From Microvirga sp. KLBC 81 (GTDB lineage: Bacteria; Pseudomonadota; Alphaproteobacteria; Rhizobiales; Beijerinckiaceae), in assembly GCF_003075415.1 (NCBI RefSeq), contig NZ_QDAH01000032.1:1-64000 (forward strand): DNA of 64,000 nt. Reading direction: 5' to 3'. Shown here piece by piece: positions 61,031 to 64,000 of the stretch. The position numbers and the translations under genes were made by a program. The notes under the pieces are model-generated. The model did not search any database and was not told the origin of the DNA. It worked only from the letters and a program-made list of their open reading frames with translations. Each line of letters begins with the position of its first letter. The stretch's first letter is position 1.

Positions 61031-61959
61031 GAGGACAAAGCCGCTTCCAGCATGTCCCGAGATGGCATTCCGGCCTGGGCCCCTGCCGTCAGGCACGACA
61101 ACGACGCCGCAACGCAGGCCCGTCGCATGGCCTCGCTCACCTCTCGCCCCTCCGCAAGGCCGTAGGCGAGAACGCCCACGAAGGTATCGCCGGCCCCGGT
61201 GGTGTCGACCGGCGTCACCGGCCGAGCGGCCGCATGGCTCTGCCTGCCGTCGGGACTGACGGCAACAGCGCCTTTCGCACCGGCTGTAATGATGCAGACA
61301 AGACCGTAGGTGTGGGCCAGGAGACACGCGGCCCGCAGATAATCGCCGTCGACCTCCTCACCCATGATGGCGGCAACAGACACCGCCTCGTGCTCGTTCA
61401 CGACGAGCACGTCGATCGCAGCGAGCATGTCAGCCATCGCGGCGCGCTCGGTTTCCGCAGGAACGGGCGCGAAGTTCCAGAGGATGGTTGCACCGGCGCG
61501 CCTTGCCCGCAGGGCCATGTCGAGATTCTCGGCAAGAGGCACTTCCATCTGGAGAACGAGGACGGAAGCATCGGACACAAGCCTCTCCGGAACATCCAGC
61601 GCACGAACGGCCAGGTTCGCGCCGCTGGCCACCGTAATGGCATTCTCTCCATGTTCATCGACCGTGATGAAGGCGCAGCCAGTCGGCTCATCGACGACTT
61701 TGATCGCCTCCACATCGACACCGTTCCGCGTGAGATTGTCGAGGCACGCTTTGCCGAAGGGATCACGCCCGACGGCTCCGGCCATGGCGACCTTGATCGC
61801 GCCCTCCCGGCTTATTCTGGCTGCGGCAACCGCCTGATTGGCTCCCTTGCCGCCGAAGAAACTGTCGGCCCTGCGCGACAGGACGGTTTCCCCCGGCCGG
61901 GCAATGCTCCGCACCCGTGCGACGAGATCCATGTTGATCGATCCGAAGATGGTGATCAT
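61027..61959 (-). CDS. rbsK: Ribokinase
   Basis: This 310-aa PfkB-family kinase starts MITIFGSINMDLVARV and has SFFGGKGANQAVAAARI, the ribokinase-specific sugar-binding loop. NFAPVPAE and VDTTGAGDTFVGVLAYGLAEG hold the catalytic aspartate. It phosphorylates ribose (or a related pentose) at C5. ATG 61959 is preferred since GGGGCAGGG precedes it; ATG 61974 is also in frame. It is convergent with the isomerase gene and is therefore on a separate transcript from the RbsACB-type transporter, although it could act on the imported sugar. Confidence 0.9.
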   Translation of the reverse strand: MITIFGSINMDLVARVRSIARPGETVLSRRADSFFGGKGANQAVAAARISREGAIKVAMAGAVGRDPFGKACLDNLTRNGVDVEAIKVVDEPTGCAFITVDEHGENAITVASGANLAVRALDVPERLVSDASVLVLQMEVPLAENLDMALRARRAGATILWNFAPVPAETERAAMADMLAAIDVLVVNEHEAVSVAAIMGEEVDGDYLRAACLLAHTYGLVCIITAGAKGAVAVSPDGRQSHAAARPVTPVDTTGAGDTFVGVLAYGLAEGREVSEAMRRACVAASLSCLTAGAQAGMPSRDMLEAALSS

Positions 61960-62041
61960 GGAGCCCTGCCCCATCTATTGTGGTTCTGCATGAGAGCCCT
62001 TGGCTCTCCCGCCCTCTCACACTCGGCCTACGAACTATCTA

Positions 62042-62090
62042 GCGCATCGTGCGGAAAAGTGGACCCGGTTTTCCGCACCCAACGATGCGC
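62042..62090. repeat. Palindromic intergenic repeat, GCGCATCGT/GCGGAAAA type
   Basis: The left arm is GCGCATCGT then GCGGAAAA, and the right arm is TTTTCCGCA, CCCA, then ACGATGCGC; the middle is GTGGACCCGG. A diverged copy in the opposite orientation is at 13727-13770. The element lies 13 nt before a palindrome of a different family. Confidence 0.82.
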
Positions 62091-62103
62091 TCCCGCAGAG
62101 AGT

Positions 62104-62154
62104 GAGCATCGGATCAATCCCAAAACTGCAAGTCCACTTTTGGGTCCGATGCTC
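62104..62154. repeat. Palindromic intergenic repeat, GAGCATCGGA/CCCAAAAGTG type (copy 2)
   Basis: The arms are GAGCATCGGA, TCAAT, CCCAAAACTG on the left and CACTTTTGGG, TCCGATGCTC on the right, with loop CAAGTC. It is the same family as 37979-38030; the left-arm insertion is 5 nt here and 6 nt there. Dispersed copies in one window suggest a genome-wide repeat. Confidence 0.85.
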
Positions 62155-62428
62155 TAGAAGATTGTTCGGAACAGGCGAGCGGTAGCCATGTGACTTCGCA
62201 AGCGTCTATGAGCTCGGAAGGCTTTTTTAACTGAAGAAACTTGCTTCTCTCTAGTGTGCAACATATCAAACGTGGAACGCAACAGTGTTCAGAACACTGT
62301 TTGACCCTTCTCCACGTTGCCGGAAAGCCTCAGTTCGAGAAAACGATTTCACAACGGCTCGTCGCTTATAGCTTAACTCTACAAGTCGTGCGACGATGCC
62401 TTCCTCATCCATAAGGTTCCTTAAAGGA

Positions 62429-62845
62429 ATGAAAGAAGACAAAGTAGAAGTCGTCGCCGAGTTGCTCGCCAAGGTGGGCAGCAACTGGTATCCGGAGCGC
62501 ACACGTCCAGCACTTCGGACGATCAGCAGGCGCCATCGGGTCGTGGCCCAGCTCATTCTGGCCGAACTCGATAGACTCAGAGGCGCAGATCAGGATCCTG
62601 AGTCGATCGACGGCTCGCCTTATGAAAATCTCGATGAGGCCAATGCGTTCAACTTCGCGGGAGACGACCAGCTTTACGTCGGTGCGGCCGTCGTCTACCG
62701 CCCGCCGGGTGAGAAGAGAGCGATCACCTGTTTGATCGAGAAAATGGAACACGGTCGCGCCTATCTCGTCCCGGCGCATCGGGAGATAGGCTGGGTGTCC
62801 ACTCAGACGCTCTCATTGCCGAAGCCGGAAGCCTCTGGGCCATAG
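62429..62845 (+). CDS. Protein of unknown function, paralogue of the N-terminal part of the next gene product
   Basis: This 138-aa protein starts MKEDKVEVVAELLAKVGSNW. It shares two blocks with residues 1-130 of the next gene product: a helical NWYPER...RHR-VA-LI segment (about 18-45), and a C-terminal block VYRPPGEKR, GRAYLVP, HREIGWVST (about 92-130). The second block looks like a small beta-barrel. No signal or membrane segment is seen. ATG 62429 aligns with the paralogue's start; ATG 62396 is an alternative with no better ribosome site. I do not recognise the family. Confidence 0.7.
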   Translation: MKEDKVEVVAELLAKVGSNWYPERTRPALRTISRRHRVVAQLILAELDRLRGADQDPESIDGSPYENLDEANAFNFAGDDQLYVGAAVVYRPPGEKRAITCLIEKMEHGRAYLVPAHREIGWVSTQTLSLPKPEASGP

Positions 62846-62914
62846 ATCAAACAACCAGCCTGCCAGGTTCCGGAAGAGACGCAACAGACTTGATTCGCTG
62901 TGGGGGAATGCGAA

Positions 62915-63913
62915 TTGACCGAAGAAGAAATCAAACTCGTGGCAGAGGTGCTCGCCAATATCGGCGGCAATTGGTATCCGGAGCGGGCACGATCGGAGCC
63001 AAAGCCAGTCACGAACCGCCACCGCGAAGTCGCCCGGCTCATCGTTGGAGCCGTTGAACGCTCGAAAGCAGCCAATCAGAGCGCCACGGACGTCGGTTCG
63101 GCATCTGACCGCTCCGTTGAAGCTCAATCGCCGAACGGTACAGAAGACGACAAATTGAATGTCGGAGCGAAAGTTCTGTATCGCCCGCCCGGCGACAAAA
63201 GGACGTTTCCCTGTCGTATCGAAGAACTCGAAGGCGGTCGTGCCTATGTCGTCCCGGAGCATCGGGAGATCGGCTGGGTGTCCACCCACTCGCTCCTGCC
63301 GCTCAATCCCAATCGGGACGATGGAAAACGGCCACCGCTCTCATCCATTCCCACTGGATCGGCGGACGGTAAGGATGCTCAGCCGGAGGCTCCTGCCCCC
63401 GAAGGCCCGCGCGTCAAGCCCGCGCGTCGTCCGAAGAGCGAGGAAGCCACCGCAAAGGTGAAATACTACTTCTCTTCGTCGGGTGAATGGATCGCCTTCC
63501 GCCTTTCGGAAACCGACCGCTATCTGTTCGACAAAAAAGGAAACTGGATCGGCTGGTTCCCTTGGAACGACAACGACATTGTCCGCATCGACGGTCAATA
63601 TCTGGGCACCGTGTTCTATGGGAACCGCATCTATCGGAGAGCATCATCAGCCCCGAGCAAGCGCGACCCAGGGTTCGTGATGGATCCGGGCGATGCCCAG
63701 TATGTCAGCCATCCGGGACATGCCGCGCCCTACGCGCCTCCGCACGGCTATAAAGATGTCGACATGGCGCAAATCCCGACCAGCCGCCGCACTTGGCTGA
63801 AGAGTCGCGACAAGGCCGCCAACTCCGGCGATCCGAGCACATTCGAGGTCTGGATGTCGAAGATAGGTCTTGGCTTCGTCGCCCGTGCGATCAAGGGCAT
63901 GGTCCGGTCTTGA
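62915..63913 (+). CDS. Two-part protein: conserved unknown domain plus '4-fold beta flower'-like C-terminus
   Basis: This 332-aa protein repeats the domain of the previous gene (about 1-125: NWYPERAR, RHREVARLI, YRPPGDKR, HREIGWVST). A Pro/Lys-rich linker (about 128-175) follows, then an aromatic beta-rich segment (about 178-240: KYYFSSSGEWIAF, YLFDKKGNWIGWFPW, IYRR). The latter resembles what is named '4-fold beta flower' in genome annotations; this is from memory. TTG 62915 has GGGGGA at good spacing; GTG 62900 is the alternative. The C-terminal part (about 255-332) ends in an amphipathic GLGFVARAIKGMVRS. Function unknown. Confidence 0.72.
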   Translation: MTEEEIKLVAEVLANIGGNWYPERARSEPKPVTNRHREVARLIVGAVERSKAANQSATDVGSASDRSVEAQSPNGTEDDKLNVGAKVLYRPPGDKRTFPCRIEELEGGRAYVVPEHREIGWVSTHSLLPLNPNRDDGKRPPLSSIPTGSADGKDAQPEAPAPEGPRVKPARRPKSEEATAKVKYYFSSSGEWIAFRLSETDRYLFDKKGNWIGWFPWNDNDIVRIDGQYLGTVFYGNRIYRRASSAPSKRDPGFVMDPGDAQYVSHPGHAAPYAPPHGYKDVDMAQIPTSRRTWLKSRDKAANSGDPSTFEVWMSKIGLGFVARAIKGMVRS

Positions 63914-64000
63914 ACCGGCCGCCAGAGCTGGCCCGAGGGTTTCACGAGGTTTGACGAGGCCTTGCCATCATGCAGCCACTCTAAAGCTAACGCAGGCCGA

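Larger units (their letters stand above)
61960..62428. other. 469-bp intergenic stretch with two palindromic repeats
   Basis: Apart from the two repeat elements listed separately (62042-62090 and 62104-62154), it shows no gene. Part 62200-62395 is relatively AT-rich (CTTCTCTCTAGTGTGCAACA region) and should hold the promoter of the plus-strand paralogue pair. A minus-strand 96-codon frame (62266-62556) overlaps the next gene and is rejected. No terminator with a T-run was seen for the ribokinase side. Confidence 0.6.

Noticed and set aside
63914-64000. Possible gene start at the right edge
   Set aside because: The last 87 bases show no ribosome site with a long open frame and no terminator; too short to judge.

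Overview
The window is 64 kb of high-GC chromosomal DNA from an alphaproteobacterium, most likely of the order Hyphomicrobiales (Microvirga, Bosea and Methylobacterium relatives are the best guesses; the genus is inference). The signs are a protocatechuate (pca) cluster with an IclR-type regulator, a CHASE2/FecR pair, a DivK-like receiver, DUF1127, DUF1194 and extensin-like proteins, many periplasmic-binding-protein transporters, and dispersed palindromic intergenic repeats. No rRNA, tRNA, CRISPR array, transposase or phage module was seen.

Region 1 (1-6.9 kb): on the minus strand a substrate-binding protein and LivH/M/G/F transporter are followed by pcaD, pcaC and the 5' end of pcaH, which runs off the left edge. 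A PcaR/PcaU-like IclR regulator is divergent. Transport of an aromatic acid and its breakdown through the beta-ketoadipate pathway look like one unit. Region 2 (7-21.6 kb) is mostly housekeeping and stress genes: a DbpA-type DEAD-box helicase, three small membrane or helical proteins, an esterase, a VWA protein, an extensin-like protein, a CHASE2-PAS-GGDEF-EAL protein with its FecR partner, a methyltransferase, DUF1127, a CRP-like regulator flanked by two exact CRP-type palindromes, and a homocysteine methyltransferase. A 355-bp unit carrying a 79-aa ORF occurs twice here, 2.9 kb apart. Region 3 (21.8-27.9 kb) is a tightly coupled signalling operon: periplasmic binding protein, 1220-aa sensor kinase, single-domain receiver and receiver-nucleotide cyclase.

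Region 4 (27.9-34.5 kb) is a polyamine-type ABC transporter and aldehyde dehydrogenase operon in the order of E. coli ydcSTUVW, preceded by a LysR regulator and a textbook T-N11-A palindrome. Region 5 (34.9-39.5 kb) has an orphan amino-acid-type binding protein, an acyl-CoA ligase, an ECHDC3-like crotonase without catalytic glutamates, and an AhpD-like protein. Region 6 (39.5-51.4 kb) is a ten-gene minus-strand polyol operon under an AraC regulator: sugar/polyol ABC transporter, small membrane protein, xylitol dehydrogenase, ATPase, L-xylulose reductase-like SDR, mannitol dehydrogenase family enzyme, xylulokinase and a threitol/erythritol dehydrogenase-like enzyme. The enzymes converge on D-xylulose and xylulose 5-phosphate. 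Region 7 (51.5-62 kb) has a GMC oxidoreductase, a second xylulokinase, a proline-rich 56-codon ORF coupled to an RbsA/C/B-type transporter, a fructokinase-like PfkB kinase, an AGE-family isomerase and a convergent ribokinase. Region 8 (62-64 kb) has two palindromic repeats and two tandem paralogues of unknown function, the second with a C-terminal domain resembling '4-fold beta flower' proteins.

Start codons were moved from the longest possible ORF wherever a ribosome binding site or family alignment pointed to an internal start. Family assignments come from motif recognition, not from database searches.
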